Assembly (NCBI GenBank): GCA_020746105.1
Contig: CM036621.1
Location: 26,059,501-26,123,500, forward strand
Reading direction: 5' to 3'
Length of the DNA: 64,000 nt
From: Trogon surrucura
Taxonomy: Eukaryota > Chordata > Aves > Trogoniformes > Trogonidae
Shown here piece after piece: positions 46,901 to 58,455 of the stretch. The stretch's first letter is position 1. Every line of letters begins with the position of its first letter. Under the pieces are notes generated by a model. It saw nothing but the letters and a program-made list of their open reading frames with translations, was not told the origin of the DNA and searched no databases. Position numbers and translations under genes: made by a program.

Positions 46901-48103
46901 GCTAATAATTAACACAAAAGACAAAGACAAATCTATATGGCTCAGTGTTGGAGGCCCCAACATGCATGTTAAGCAGTTGGGGAAGCGAAATCTACAGCAA
47001 GAGGGTCTAAAATGGGATCTTCAAATGAGGTTTTAAAATGAATTGAAGTTGGGCTTTGTAAAGTCTCACTTTTACATGATGGACCAGATGTCAAACCGTT
47101 GTCTGGAAATAAGCACAGTTCTGTGTGTCAGAGCATTTACTCAAATCTTCAGAGAAGCTCTTGCTGCTTTTTTAGCAGTAACCCTGTGTCTCTTTGTACG
47201 CCAAGTGTAGGCGAAGTATCTGAGAAACGAATTAAGTGTGCTGAAAAAATCAGCCAGGGAGATGATATAAAATATTCACTGAACTGAAGCCTGCCTTCCT
47301 TCCTTCCTAACTTATTTAAGTTCTGTGTCTTTGTGGGTGTACACAGTTTTAAATGGTAGCTTGGGGAACTAAACCCAAGGCCATGCTGGCTTTCTCTGAC
47401 AGTTTTATTTCCATTAACACTTCAGAGGCCAGTGAGAGCACCTCTCTCACTAATTTCTTGATTCATCCAGCATCTTTAACCTACCTAGCATTTTAAATGT
47501 GACCTTAGCCAGACTAGTTACTCCAAAATGGAAGCTCTTCTGGCACATATGGCTACATGGTCCAACATTGTACAGGACTATGAAGGCATTTAGTTTCCCT
47601 TTCCTCCCTCCAAAAGCTAGGTAGGTACTTAAAAAATAAGAACCTTTGGTTTAGAAAGCGAAGGCATTATTAGATTATCTCAATAAATCTACAGTCTCTG
47701 TTAATTGAGAGCAGTGAGCTGCTGCTTCATTTAAAAAATCAGATCAAAATTCTAGTTACATGTAAACATGTTCTATTTTTCATCTAAGTCAGTTAAAGCT
47801 AGACTTTTGGAGACGTTTATCAACCAAAGTATGAATAGGTGCCATGGGGAGTTTTCAGAATCTCATGTCCTGCAGGTGCTTTTGAAACTTACTAAACCAT
47901 CCATCCATGTTTTGAAGCTTATGAATGTCTCTCCACACTTTGATTCTGTGTTTCTCTGAAAGTTTTCTTGAGTATAACTTTAGAGTCATCTTGTTCCTAT
48001 CTTAAAATGTGGCTTTGTGTTTAAAAAAAAAAGGGAAAAAAAAAAAGTCATCCTTAATGGAGTCGAAAGGTGTCCATAAGGCTGAAGTGAAAGTATTTAG
48101 AGA
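43949..48103. other. No gene recognised; contains an inverted repeat
   Basis: T-rich runs near 44411-44424 and 44573-44586, an inverted repeat at 44726-44840, and a short CCTT run near 47296-47308. Frames of up to 145 codons (46441-46878 minus) have no recognisable domain. Confidence 0.6.
44726..44840. repeat. 115-bp imperfect inverted repeat (possible MITE relic or hairpin)
   Basis: Arm one (44726-44760) begins AGTGTCATCTT and later carries GAACTCTCTC; arm two (44806-44840) read in reverse complement begins with the same AGTGTCATCTT and has the same GAACTCTCTC at the same distance. By hand 27 of 35 positions pair, with the mismatches clustered in a 9-base internal block. The 45-base middle is unrelated. 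Terminal inverted repeats with a short non-coding centre would suit a small non-autonomous DNA transposon, but I see no clear target duplication. A structured RNA hairpin is the alternative. Confidence 0.6.
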
Positions 48104-48803
48104 TGTTGAAGTTGAGAGATGGGCTGGCCACTAAACTTTGACAGATGCTCTCTGTGATGCCCCCAGCACCCTCCCAAGGGAGGGTAACAGTGGAACCAGC
48201 GAGAGAGAGACTTCGAGGCTGAGAAAATACCTTGAATCAGAAAAATAATACTAACAGTAACAATGAAGATGTTAAACTATATACAGATGTTATACAAGTA
48301 TGCAAATATATCCAAAGATACAAGAGAATATGTTAACATGGAGCCCATGCCCTCCAGATGGCAATTAGGTCCTGAGCAGACAAGTCCCAGACTGGACTGG
48401 GAGTGCCTGAGCTCAGAGTCCTGGTGACAGTCCTCAAAACCAGAAAAGCAGCTGTGCTGCTCCCACCCAGGGAAGCAGGGGAAGACAACCTGTGGCAATG
48501 AATGGTGCTTCTCTGCAGCATGAAAACAGGAGGTGGGAGCACCAGCAGCACAGGGAGAGCTGATGAACAGGCCATGGCAATCCTCCCAGCACTACAGGCC
48601 CCAGGGCTCCTCTCAGGGGCCCTTTTATACTGAGCACCATGGGAAGGAACACCGTGATTGGTCCATTTGGGTCACCTGACCCAGCCTCTCCTCCCCATAG
48701 GCACAGCTGCCCCCCTCCCCGCCCCACTGTGACTGCCCCCAGTGCCAGGAGCCCCAGAGAACTTTCACCCCGGGGCTCTCACACCAGGACAATGGACAAG
48801 AGA
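48099..48803. repeat. 5-bp target-site duplication around a solo LTR
   Basis: AGAGA precedes the LTR at 48099-48103 and follows it at 48799-48803. Five bases is the length known for ERVL and many class I elements. The flanks outside the duplication are unrelated, as expected for a genuine insertion. Confidence 0.75.
48104..48798 (-). mobile_element. Solo LTR fossil, ERVL-like, 695 bp, looks whole
   Basis: On the minus strand the element starts TGTCC (48798) and ends CAACA (48104), giving TG...CA termini, and it is flanked by AGAGA repeats. The first part is GC-rich like a U3 region, with a CCAAT box (complement of 48657-48661) about 30 bases before a TATAAAAG box (complement of 48622-48629), the usual promoter spacing. 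The later part has the long gtctctctctcgctgg and ccctcccttgggagg blocks seen near the ends of avian ERVL-type LTRs. No internal region remains. The subfamily is not assigned. Confidence 0.8.
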
Positions 48804-51800
48804 AATACTGTAAAATATAACTTTTTTCTAACAAAATGAATAAGACATATTTCAGTTCATTATCATTTGTATTGCTGTGCTGACTTTTAATTCATCACCC
48901 TATTGAAATAATCAAGTGAAGCTGGAAGATCTGATGAGTTAAAGCTCCCAATACCTACAGAGACAGGAGACAGAGTAAGCTAGGCAGCAAACAGTGATAC
49001 TTTCAGGTTGTCTATAGAGTGAATGTTTTGCTTTGACACAGTATGGTGTCACGCTGATCCCAACATCCATCTCAGATTTGTATAATTATAATTGGGCTGA
49101 AGTTTTTTAAAAGAAGCCTAAGGAATTTTGATACCAAATTCCCACTGAGTTTCAGGAAGACTTTGTAGTCCTTTGAAAGTCTTTCCTATTGGTGTTATTT
49201 TTTTTCCTTGAAGTTTGTCTTTAATCCGTCTCTCAAAATCTTGCTAAAGTAAATTTGCATGCTGTCACTTTGCTTCCTGACATAGCTTTCCACAGGGATA
49301 TTTTCTGCCTGGCATTTAGTGTCTGGTATCTTATGAAGTTGGTTAGAGATGTCTCGTATTACGTTCTGACTTAACTGGCTGTGGTGACAATTGATTTTAA
49401 TTCTGTGAACCAGCAGAGTTTGAAGCATGTTTTGTGTGCTGTAGAAGTGTAGTGGCAGGCCAACCCCCCTGTTCTCCTTCTCTGGAACTGCCAAATGCAC
49501 AGTGGAAGCAGGTTGTGCCATTGCTTATGGCCTCATTAAATCTTTGATTTTGGTTGTGTGTGTTACGTGGTAGGGTAGTGGTCTGTGTTTATCAGCAGGA
49601 CAAACAAAATGGTGAAAGAATCCTACTTAAGTTCTTTGTATCCTTCTAAAATAAAACCGTTTGCCCTTTCAGTTTACTTTCTAAACCACAGAATGGGGTT
49701 CAAAATATTACCCAGCTACCAAAATCTACTTATTAGCCTTGCCTGAGTTGAAAAGAAAAATGGTAGAAGACCATATGGTCATGAGTAGCTGCTTCCCTTA
49801 TGATGTCTGTGATTTGTGCGTTCAGCAGCTGTTTATTTTTCTCAGGCATTAAACTTGTTAGCATGGCCTTCTCTGGTTTTTGATATAAGTTTGAGTTTCA
49901 GCCTCCCGGAATCTGTGTATTTTGCTCCTGCCTTTTATTGTTGGTCACGTTTCCTCATCTGCTCTTTTAGTCTCTGGAAGTGATGAATTCTTATCCAGTG
50001 CTTTGCTTGATTTTTCTGCTTCCTGCAAGTATTTCTCCTGTATTTCCAACTACCTACACTTTCTTTCAGTTTTTTTTGTCATACTTTGTGTGAGGCATTA
50101 GCCTAGTTATGCCTGCAGATTCATTAGTAAGGCTCTATTCAGTGAAATCCAAAACCAAAGAGCAAATAGGAACTGGAGAGCAGCACAAAAAGCATTCTTA
50201 AGGTCCTGAACTGCAATGAAAAGCAACACTGAGAAGAAGCTGCAAAGGTTTCTTGCAGAAATCTCATAAGTGCAGGATCCCTGGGGACAGATTTGCGCAA
50301 GTCAGTTACATCCTAATGCTGTTCAGTGGGGCTGAAGCTTGCACTTGGAGTTTGTGACAGAAAATGTAGTTATGAAAAGGATGATGATGTTAAGAAGGAA
50401 AATCCTAAGCATGACATCGCAGTTTCTACAGTTTCATTCCATTGGCTGATGTCTGTCTCTCAATCTGGGAAGCTTTTATCCCTTCACAAAACTGCAGCTC
50501 ACTGTTGCCTTCAGGTAAAAATTGCAAAACCAACAGTGTAGGTGTGAGTGAAAGTAGTACTGTGATATCTGGAAATGATTCCGCTGCAAGGTAGTGATGA
50601 AATTAGGTGACCATATGAAGATGCGTATTCTTTGAAATATTGTTGTCAATATTAATCTTTGGATCACTTCAGGAAAAGTTAGTTGTTTGGTGTCTGGTAT
50701 GTTATCAGTTAGTGAACTGTCAGATCATGTGGCATGAAGATGGAAGCTATTTCTCTAATCCTGACCTTGTAAGCGCATACCCAAGCAAATAACGAACTCA
50801 TCATCTGTTGGCAAAGCAACTCAGTTTTCCATATATGCAGTGGAAAGGGGCAGAGAAAGAGTTTTCAGACCTTGGTTCTGCTTACTCTGAAGATGCTGGT
50901 AAAGCATTGTCATTGATCTTTTGCTTGAGACTTTGTGAAGATTTGTTGGTGTATTATTAAACAATAAATAGTGTCATGATCCAGTGCAACAATGTCAGAT
51001 GGGAGCAAGGCGACCTCATCAGGCTGAGGCATAAGGCAGTCTGTGCTCCTGTTCTTGGAGCGTGTTGGTAAAAGAGGGTAAGGGAAGAGGATGGAAAATG
51101 GGAAGAGACCTAATGAAGCTGGAGATAGTAAGAGGCACCCTGGGAGGTGGTGACACAATCTCCTTCCCTCCCAGGACCAGGGGCCTGATGAATCTGCTCC
51201 AGGCATATATGTGGGGAAGGTAATGATGTAGTACTTTTACTCTACTGAATGTAGGTATGTTCTTTGTCTATACTGTGCTCTGATGCCAATGAATACTGAC
51301 AGAAAGAGATGAAAGAATTATATGGGGAAGATATAATTGGTCTGATCCTGAATCTTGTAAGAGAAGTGCTGGGCAGGGCTAATGACAGACTATTGTTTCA
51401 CACCTCTAGCTAACTTACTTAGCTTCAACAACCACTAATATTTTCTGAACTGTACAAGCAGTGAATAGAGACAAAGTATCTGAAGCCTGAACTGCTATTA
51501 TTTTCAGTCAGTTTCTATATTTGCAAAAAGAAAGCTTAGACTAACCTCCATTTTCTAATAATTTCAATAATATTAATTATAAAGAATGCTAAGCACCTAT
51601 AATAATCTTTTATTAATACAACGTATTTGTATTTTATTATTTTCTTTCCTATTAGCTGGTGACAAACTGTGAGATTTACCATTTGTGCTATGGCTAGCCT
51701 GAGAACTTCCTCATTTTTCTTCCTGATTTACAGCTCACAGAAGGAGGACAGATTAGTCGGAGTTATGATTTATTCTCTGACTGACTCTGCTCTGGCAACT

Positions 51801-54080
51801 TAACTTTGTTTCAAGGCTTTTTCTTTTGTGTGAGTGTTTTTGGGAAGGCTGCTAGCAAGGTGTAGCATGATGTTCTTGTAACTCAGACAATTCTCTCACG
51901 TAGTTTAACACTATGGAGCAAGCTGTGTGTTGGAAACATTAAATTCTGAGAAGATAAATAATACTAACTATGACTTTTATTTGCATTGTAACAACTTAGA
52001 ATTTGTTCAAGTACTGGAGCCCTGTTGTGCTAGGCACTGTACATGTTTAATACAAGAGTAACTCTGTCATCTGATTACACATTGAGGCCATGGGTGAGTA
52101 CAAGAGCTAGAAGAAAAATGCAAGATTATATGGAGATGATAATGGCTAGTGTAGTAGCAATGGTTAGAGAATGCTTATTGCCTGAAGGGTAGCAAGTAGT
52201 AAGAACAGAAATAGAGCCTCATCACCCTGGAAGCTGCAAAATGAAATCTGAAGGAACAGCAATATCTTTTTGTTGCTATATCTCATGGGAAGTAGAAATA
52301 AGGACTAATGCAGAGGAACATTACGTGTCTTTTGACATCAAGTCTGTCTTGGCCAACAGCCAGTGCCAGTGCATATGAGGCTGTGTCCTAAACTGTTCAG
52401 GTTCATTGGGGACCCTCAAAACATATCCCTGGAATATTATGTGATTTTCTTACTGTGGAAAACTGAGGGAGGAAATTATACACAGCTTTCCTCCTCTTTT
52501 GTCACTCTTTTTCTTTTCTCTGAGGGAATTATGAACTTTATCTGGTGAGTTTTACAGCAGATGCCAGTGATATCTTGAGCACTGAGCTTCTGGCCATGTT
52601 AAAACTAACTGCATCCATCTAGTATGCAAGCAGAGGTGGAATAATAACTGATGATAACTCCAACTTGGATTTTTCTGTGAAGTTTTAAAAACTATTATTT
52701 TGAAAAAAGAAGCTTTTGATCAAATTATGAAAGATGTGATCTCTCTGCAAATTTCGTGATTTCTTGCATTTCAGATTAAGTTAATTCATTCCTATGAATG
52801 CCTCTCTCTTTAGTGTCTTAGAGTTTCACAGACATAGTTTTGTGACCATTTACATAAATATCTAAATGGGCAGCTCTTTGTCATCCATCATACTTTTTCC
52901 CTGAGGACCTCTTGATTCTTTTTCTGCAGTCTTTTGAAGTCCAGTCCACAATTTCTTGGGTTGATTAACTTCAAAGAGACACACCACTGACTATCACATT
53001 AACTTGTCAGTTGGCCTCCAGCAGACACTGTGATTGTGAAAGGAATTGAGCAGCTTTGCTGTAGGTATATTTTTTTTCTTTTTCTTGAGATCAATGGCAA
53101 AATAATTAAAGACGGAGGTTATGCAATGTCATTCAAGTTGTATGTTCATTTGCTAGCTTATAGTGTCTGCTATAATTTTAAATGGGAAGGGGTATGGGAT
53201 GCCAAAATAATGTTGAGTGTGGAGACATGGCAGAATTGTAACTACATCCCTTTCCCAGGACTTTGGAAATTTGAAATAGCATAAGATGTTGAATGATACT
53301 GTCTTGAAAGTTTTGTATGTTTACTTTTGTTGAACTAAAACTTGACTGACATTTAACAAACAACTCTTTGTGTTTCTCTTTTCTGTGCAGTATTAAAGAT
53401 CCAAAGGTCAATGCAACATTTCTTTTGTGATGATAAAACTGTAAATCATCTGTCATGTGTAATCATTTGTATAAAATGCATCCTCTTTATGTCAGTTTTC
53501 TGATACAATTAAATTTCTTGCTGTACTATTTTCCCTACCTTATTTTTGTAATAAGAGATCTAAAGATATCTTCTGGCTCTGATCGTAGATTACCAGAACT
53601 ATTTAATCATGTAGAGGTGTCTGTGGGATGTGAAGAAAATTCTTGACATTTTGATAAAGGGGTAGCTGAGGACTTTTAAGGAAGAAGGATATATTTTTGT
53701 AATAAAGATCGTCTCAGTATGTTGTCTGGGATGATTCTGTTTAATCCTAATTTCCTAAACCCCCCCTTTTCTGTCTTTTAATTTGTCTGCACATGATAGA
53801 TACCCAAATGTAAGCTCACTTAAACCTGGTGAGATTGGAAATTAAATACACACAGACTGTGAGAAAGTTTTTGGTTTTTTCCAAGATCCAAAGTGGAATT
53901 GCTATTGGGCCATATTGGAATTTAGATATCTTTCTTACTGTGATTTACATTAAGACAATATAGGAAAACATATATAGAGAGCTTCAGGAAATTCATATGT
54001 ACAGTGTATGTGAGACAGTTTTTTCATATTGATGGTAAATACAGAAACATGTAGAAGAACTATGTGTGTTGGACAAGAGA
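48799..54080. other. No gene recognised
   Basis: Ordinary AT-rich sequence; an old LINE relic lies at 51976-52075. Frames of up to 108 codons carry no domain that I know. No RNA gene was recognised. Confidence 0.6.
51976..52075. mobile_element. Ancient amniote repeat, LINE 3' end (CR1/L3-group)
   Basis: The run tttatttgcattgtaacaa followed by ggagccctgttgtgctagg and cactgtaca, then a decayed acaagagtaactctgtc, follows the order of a repeat 3' end that I know from turtles, crocodilians and mammals (…ttgtgctaggcactgtacaaacac…agacagtccctgcc). It is far more diverged than the avian CR1 copies here and predates birds. The family name and strand are uncertain. Confidence 0.45.
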
Positions 54081-54480
54081 CATAGAATGTAGAACCATAG
54101 AATCATACAACAGTTTTGGCTGGAAGAGACCTTTGAGATAGAGTCCAACCTTTGTCCTAGCCCCATCAAGACCACTAAACCCTGTCCCATCTACCTGTCT
54201 CTTAAACACCTCCAGGGACAGTGACACGACCACCTCCCTGGGCAGCCTGTTCCAATGTCTGACAACCCTTTCAGTAAAGAAATTCTTCCCAGTATCCAAC
54301 CTGAACCTCCCCTGGTGCAATTTAAGGCCATTTGCCCTTGTCCTGTCACTCTCCACTAGGCAGAACAGACCAACCTCTGCCTTGCTACAACCTCCTGTCA
54401 GGTAGTCGCAGAGAGTGATAAGGTTTCCCCTCAGTCTCCTCTTCTCCAGGATAAACAGCCCCAGATCCCTTAGCCATTCC

Positions 54481-55302
54481 TCATTCCCCATACGACATAT
54501 GCTCCAAATCCTTTATCAGCTTGGCAGCCTCCCTCTGTACCCTCTGCAGCACCTCAATATCCCTCTTGTAGTGAGGGGCCCAAAACTGCACGCAGTACCT
54601 GAGGTGTGGCCTCACCGAAGCTGAGTAGATGGGAATGATCACCTCCCTGCTCCTGTTGGCCACACTATTCCTGATACAGGCCAGGATGCCGTTGGCCTTC
54701 TTGGCCCCCTGGGCACACTGCTGGTTCATGTTCAGCCGGCTGTCCATCAACACCCCCAGGTCTGTCTCTGCCTGGCAACTCTCCAGCCACTCCTCCCCAG
54801 GCCTGTTGCTGCCAAAGTGCAGGACCTGGCATTTGGCCTTATTGAAACTCATGGAATTGGCCTTGGCCCAGTGATCCAGCCTGTCTAGATCACTATGTAG
54901 AGCCTCCCTACCTTCAAGCAGATCAACACTTCCACCCAGCTTGGTGTTATCTGCAAACTTATTAAGGGTGCACTCTGTCCCCTCATCCAAATCATTGATA
55001 AAAATTTTAAACAGGAGTGGCCCCAGCACTGAGCCCTGGGGGACACCACTCATGACTCGCCACCAACTGGATTTAATTCCGCTGACCACAACTCTTTTGA
55101 CTCTACCATCTAACCAGTTTTTTAGCCAGCAAAGCACATGGCCATCCAAGCCTAGGGCAGTAAATTTCTCTAGGAGAATGCTGTGGGCAACAGTGTTGAA
55201 CGCCTCAAGGTAGACGACATCCACAGCCTTTCCTTCATCCAACCAGCGGGTCATCCTGTCATAGAAGGAGATCAGGTTTGCTAAACAGGACCTGCCCTGC
55301 AT
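54481..55302 (-). pseudogene. CR1 ORF2 reverse transcriptase fragment, inactive
   Basis: A 273-codon frame covers the core of the reverse transcriptase: [39 protein letters not shown] and FADNTKLGG in order. CR1 copies normally read VVYLDFSKAFDTVSH and FADDTKLGG. Here motif A has lost three residues together with its aspartate, and motif C reads FADN, so the metal-binding site is gone. The remaining C-terminus continues in another phase from 54491 with RLRGNLITL and [12 protein letters not shown]. Confidence 0.9.
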
Positions 55303-55464
55303 AAACCCGTGGTCTGATCACCTGGTTACCCTACATGTGGTGCATAATGGATGATCTGCTCTAACAGCTTTCCTGGAATTGAAGTCAAGCTCACAGGTCT
55401 GTGATTTCCTGGATCACCCCTCTGTCCCTTCTTATAGATGGATGTTATAATGGGTGGCTTCCAA

Positions 55465-56074
55465 TCAGCTGGGACCTCTCCAGTCAGCCAGAACTGCTGA
55501 GAAATGATGGAAAGTGACTAGGTGAGCACCCCCTGCCAGTTCTCTCAGCACTCTCGGATGTACCCCATTTGGCCCCATAGATTTTTGGACATCAATGTGG
55601 AGCAGCAGGTCCCTGACCATCTCCTCCTGGTTTATGGGGGCAATGTTTTGCTCCTGGCCCCTGTCTCTTGGCTTGGGGGGCTGGCTTCCCTTCATACAGG
55701 TGTTTCTATTACTGAAGACTGAGACAAAGAAGGCATTAAGCATCTGAGCCTTATCCTCATCTTTTGTCACTGTATTTCCTCCTGTGTCTAGCAGGGGACA
55801 GAGGGTCTCCTTGGTCTTTCTTTTGTTATTAATGTATTTATAGAAGCTTTTCTTGCTCTCCTTTACTTTCAAAGGTAAATTAATTTCTAGATGGGCTTTG
55901 GACCTTCTAATCATTTCCCTGCAAGACCTAACAATATCCTTGTACTCATTATGAGTGGCCTGCCCTTTCTTCCTGAGACCATAAATTTTCCTCTTTTTCA
56001 TGATTTTGAGCCAAATATACCTATACAGCCAGGCCGGTCTTCTATGCTGCCAGCTTGTCTTAGGGCAAATGGGG
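55465..56074 (-). pseudogene. CR1 ORF2 linker and N-terminal reverse transcriptase fragment
   Basis: About 200 codons precede the reverse transcriptase: a basic stretch (KIMKKRKIYGLRKKG), NEYKDIVRSCREMIRRSKAHLE, YINNKRKTKE, then AFFVSVFSNR and KSMGPNGVHPRVLREL, which is the family's entry into the reverse transcriptase (usual form KSPGPDGIHPRVLREL). The frame ends near VLADWRGPS, where homologous copies continue, because of a frameshift. The apurinic endonuclease domain is absent through 5' truncation. Confidence 0.88.
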
Positions 56075-56075
56075 A

Positions 56076-56280
56076 TCATAGAATCATAGAATTGTCAGGG
56101 TTGGAAGGGACCTTAAAGATCATCTAGTTCCAACCCCCCCCCGCCATGGGCAGGGACATCCCCCACTAGATCAGGCTGCTCAGAACCCCATCCAACCTGG
56201 CCTTAAAAATTTCAAGAGGTGGGGCTTCCATCACCTCTCTGGGCAACTTGTTCCAGTGTCTTAACCACCCTCATGAGTGC
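56076..56280 (-). mobile_element. CR1 LINE, short 3' fragment
   Basis: On the minus strand about 200 bases remain: the end of ORF2 (tggaacaagttgcccagagagg), the gggggatgtccctgcccatgg block, a tail with tagatgatctttaaggtccc, and the end attctatgattctatga at 56076. The next base pairs belong to the other CR1, so that copy was inserted at or next to this one's 3' octamer repeat. Confidence 0.92.
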
Positions 56281-57933
56281 AATCTGAATTGGTTATAACA
56301 ATAGTTCACAGATTATCTTATTATATGAACAAATTAGACTAATGAGTTTTTATAGGGCATTATTTCAGATATTTTGATGATACATATACACCATGACTGC
56401 ATTTCTGTTACTCATTTGATATATTTCAGTTCTTCGAGAAATACTCTCTCTTACAATGCAGTTTAATGTCCTGCAATCTCATACGGTCTTCTGGACAAGT
56501 AAGACTGTACATATTATGCAATAAAACTCTGTAAGTGACATAGGTAATGAAAAGAGAAATGAGAAATTAAGAATTCAGTCCCATGGAAGCACTTGCGTGT
56601 CTCATTCCAGAAACCAGGCTTAACCATAAAGCACTCCAATTAATACTGAATACTGCATATTATTTGATTACAATTCAGCAAACTTTTTTGGTAGTCACAG
56701 CAGGGTGGCTTGATTTGAATCACCAATTTTAATCATGATTTAAGTCAGCAGGCAGGAAACCTGTGTTTAAATAATTAAAATTAATCTGTACTTAATTGTT
56801 TTCCTAAAGAAAGTTTCAGTTCTGTTGGTGGGTATAAACAATTAAAACACTGATGATTTGCAACCAGGTATAATCTTATGGTAGTAATTAGTATTTTTTT
56901 TTTTGCTAACAAGGAGTGTATATTAAAAAATCTGTAATTATATCATTTAGCATACATTTACCCAACTTCTGAATTTTATTGTATTAGAGAAAGCTGAATA
57001 TGTTTGTTGTCTGCTTTGAGGGTACTTTGTTACCTAGGATTTTTCTTCAAGAAGCACACCTCACTTCCTGAAATGAAAATTAAATGTTTCATTAAGTTAC
57101 TTAGGGAGAAAAACCTGTAATGAGATGGATACATAATTTTAAAAAGTACATTCTTGAAGTTTGACTTTTATTTGCAGTAGTCACTAGACAGGAATATTAG
57201 CTGTAGAGAATTTAGTTAAGCTCAGTGCACACTGAATTTTCAAGTGTTTAGAATCGAAATAACACAAAATTTCAGTTGGTTTGACCGTTGTATACCTAGT
57301 TTAAAAGTGGAACTGAGCACTCAAATCAATCTTTAGATGTCTAAACAAACCTGAATGTCTTTCTCTATGTCTTTCAGAATTTTAGAGTTTGCAGATCTTG
57401 TAGTCTTCTGCATCTTTTTTATTCACAGGTAGGAACACCATCTCTCTGTTTTCAGCTTACAATTCTTAGTAATGAATTTGTCCCAGTGAAGAAAATACTA
57501 ATGACTTCTTAAAATTTATTCAAGTATTAAGAATAAATAATAGTTTAAGTAAAAATGTGTCTTAAATATGACTGATAAGAAAGGTTAAATCATTGTACCC
57601 TTATGAGAGAAAAGTAGGAATCAGGGACACCAAGAAAGCATAACTTTTTGAAAAGGCAAAGCAAAGGGAAAAAAAAAGATTCCTTCAACAAAACCAACCT
57701 TCTATAGCTCTACTTTTCATGACAGTGGCTAAATAGACATACTGAAAAAGCTTCTAAGGAGCTATGACACTGTATTAGACCAATGACCTGTGAACCAAAG
57801 ACTCCTGTTTGCGAATGACACAGTTGCATCTGAAAAGTCAGCAGTGAAGATCTGGTTAAAATAGATGAATATAAGTTCTGCAGAAAATACTGTGGTTGTG
57901 GTTTAATGAAAAAAGAATATACTCCCTGTGAAG
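56281..57933. other. No gene recognised
   Basis: Strongly AT-rich DNA without recognisable repeats or exons. Open frames are under 80 codons. Confidence 0.65.
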
Positions 57934-58455
57934 TCACAGAATGATTTGGCTTGGAAGAGGCCTTAAAGATAAACTAATTCCAACCCCCCTGCCATGGACA
58001 AGGACACCTCTGACTAGACCAGGCTGCTAAAAGCCCCGTCCAACCTGGCCTTGAATGCTCCAGGGGTGAGGCATCCATAACCTCTCTGGATAATGTGTTT
58101 CAGTGTCTCAGTGCCCTCACAGTAAAGAACGTCTTCCCTTAATCTACATCTACCCAGTTTTAGTTTGAAACCATTATCCCTCATCGTATTGGTACGCTCT
58201 CTGATGATGAATCCCTCCCTCCTCTGGACCTGCTCGAGCAGGTCGATGTCTGTCTTACACTGGGTGCCCCAGAGCTGGAGCGGGTACTGCAGGTGGGGTC
58301 TCAAGAGAGCAGAGCAGAGGGGGAGGATCACACTGCTTCTGATGTAGCCCAGGGTGGGATTGGCTCTCTGGGCTGCCAGCACACATTGGTGGCTGATCCT
58401 CAGTTTTTCATCCACCAGTTACTCCTAAGTGCTTCTCTGGGTGGGTACTCTCTGT
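57934..58455 (-). mobile_element. CR1 LINE fragment with an internal deletion
   Basis: On the minus strand this starts in DEKLRISHQCVLAAQRANPTLGYIRSSV and continues through LPLCSALLRPHLQYPLQLWG and DIDLLEQVQRR. It then jumps straight to TMRDNGFKLKLGRCRL, so the segment usually encoding the [18 protein letters not shown] block, about 50-60 residues, is missing. The 3' end near 57934 is diverged but keeps the gaggtgtccttgtccatgg block. A 133-codon frame (58014-58415) spans the deletion, so the loss kept the phase. The copy is old. Confidence 0.9.

Larger units (their letters stand above)
54081..56074 (-). mobile_element. CR1 LINE, 5'-truncated, longest copy (about 2 kb)
   Basis: On the minus strand this runs from the linker upstream of the reverse transcriptase (56074) through the reverse transcriptase to a diverged 3' end near 54081. 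The 3' tail (ggttggactctatctcaaaggtctcttcc-like) is degraded. The ORF2 frame is interrupted by a shift between 55464 and 55303 and by another near 54485. Its 5' end directly abuts the 3' end of another CR1 in the same orientation. Confidence 0.93.
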
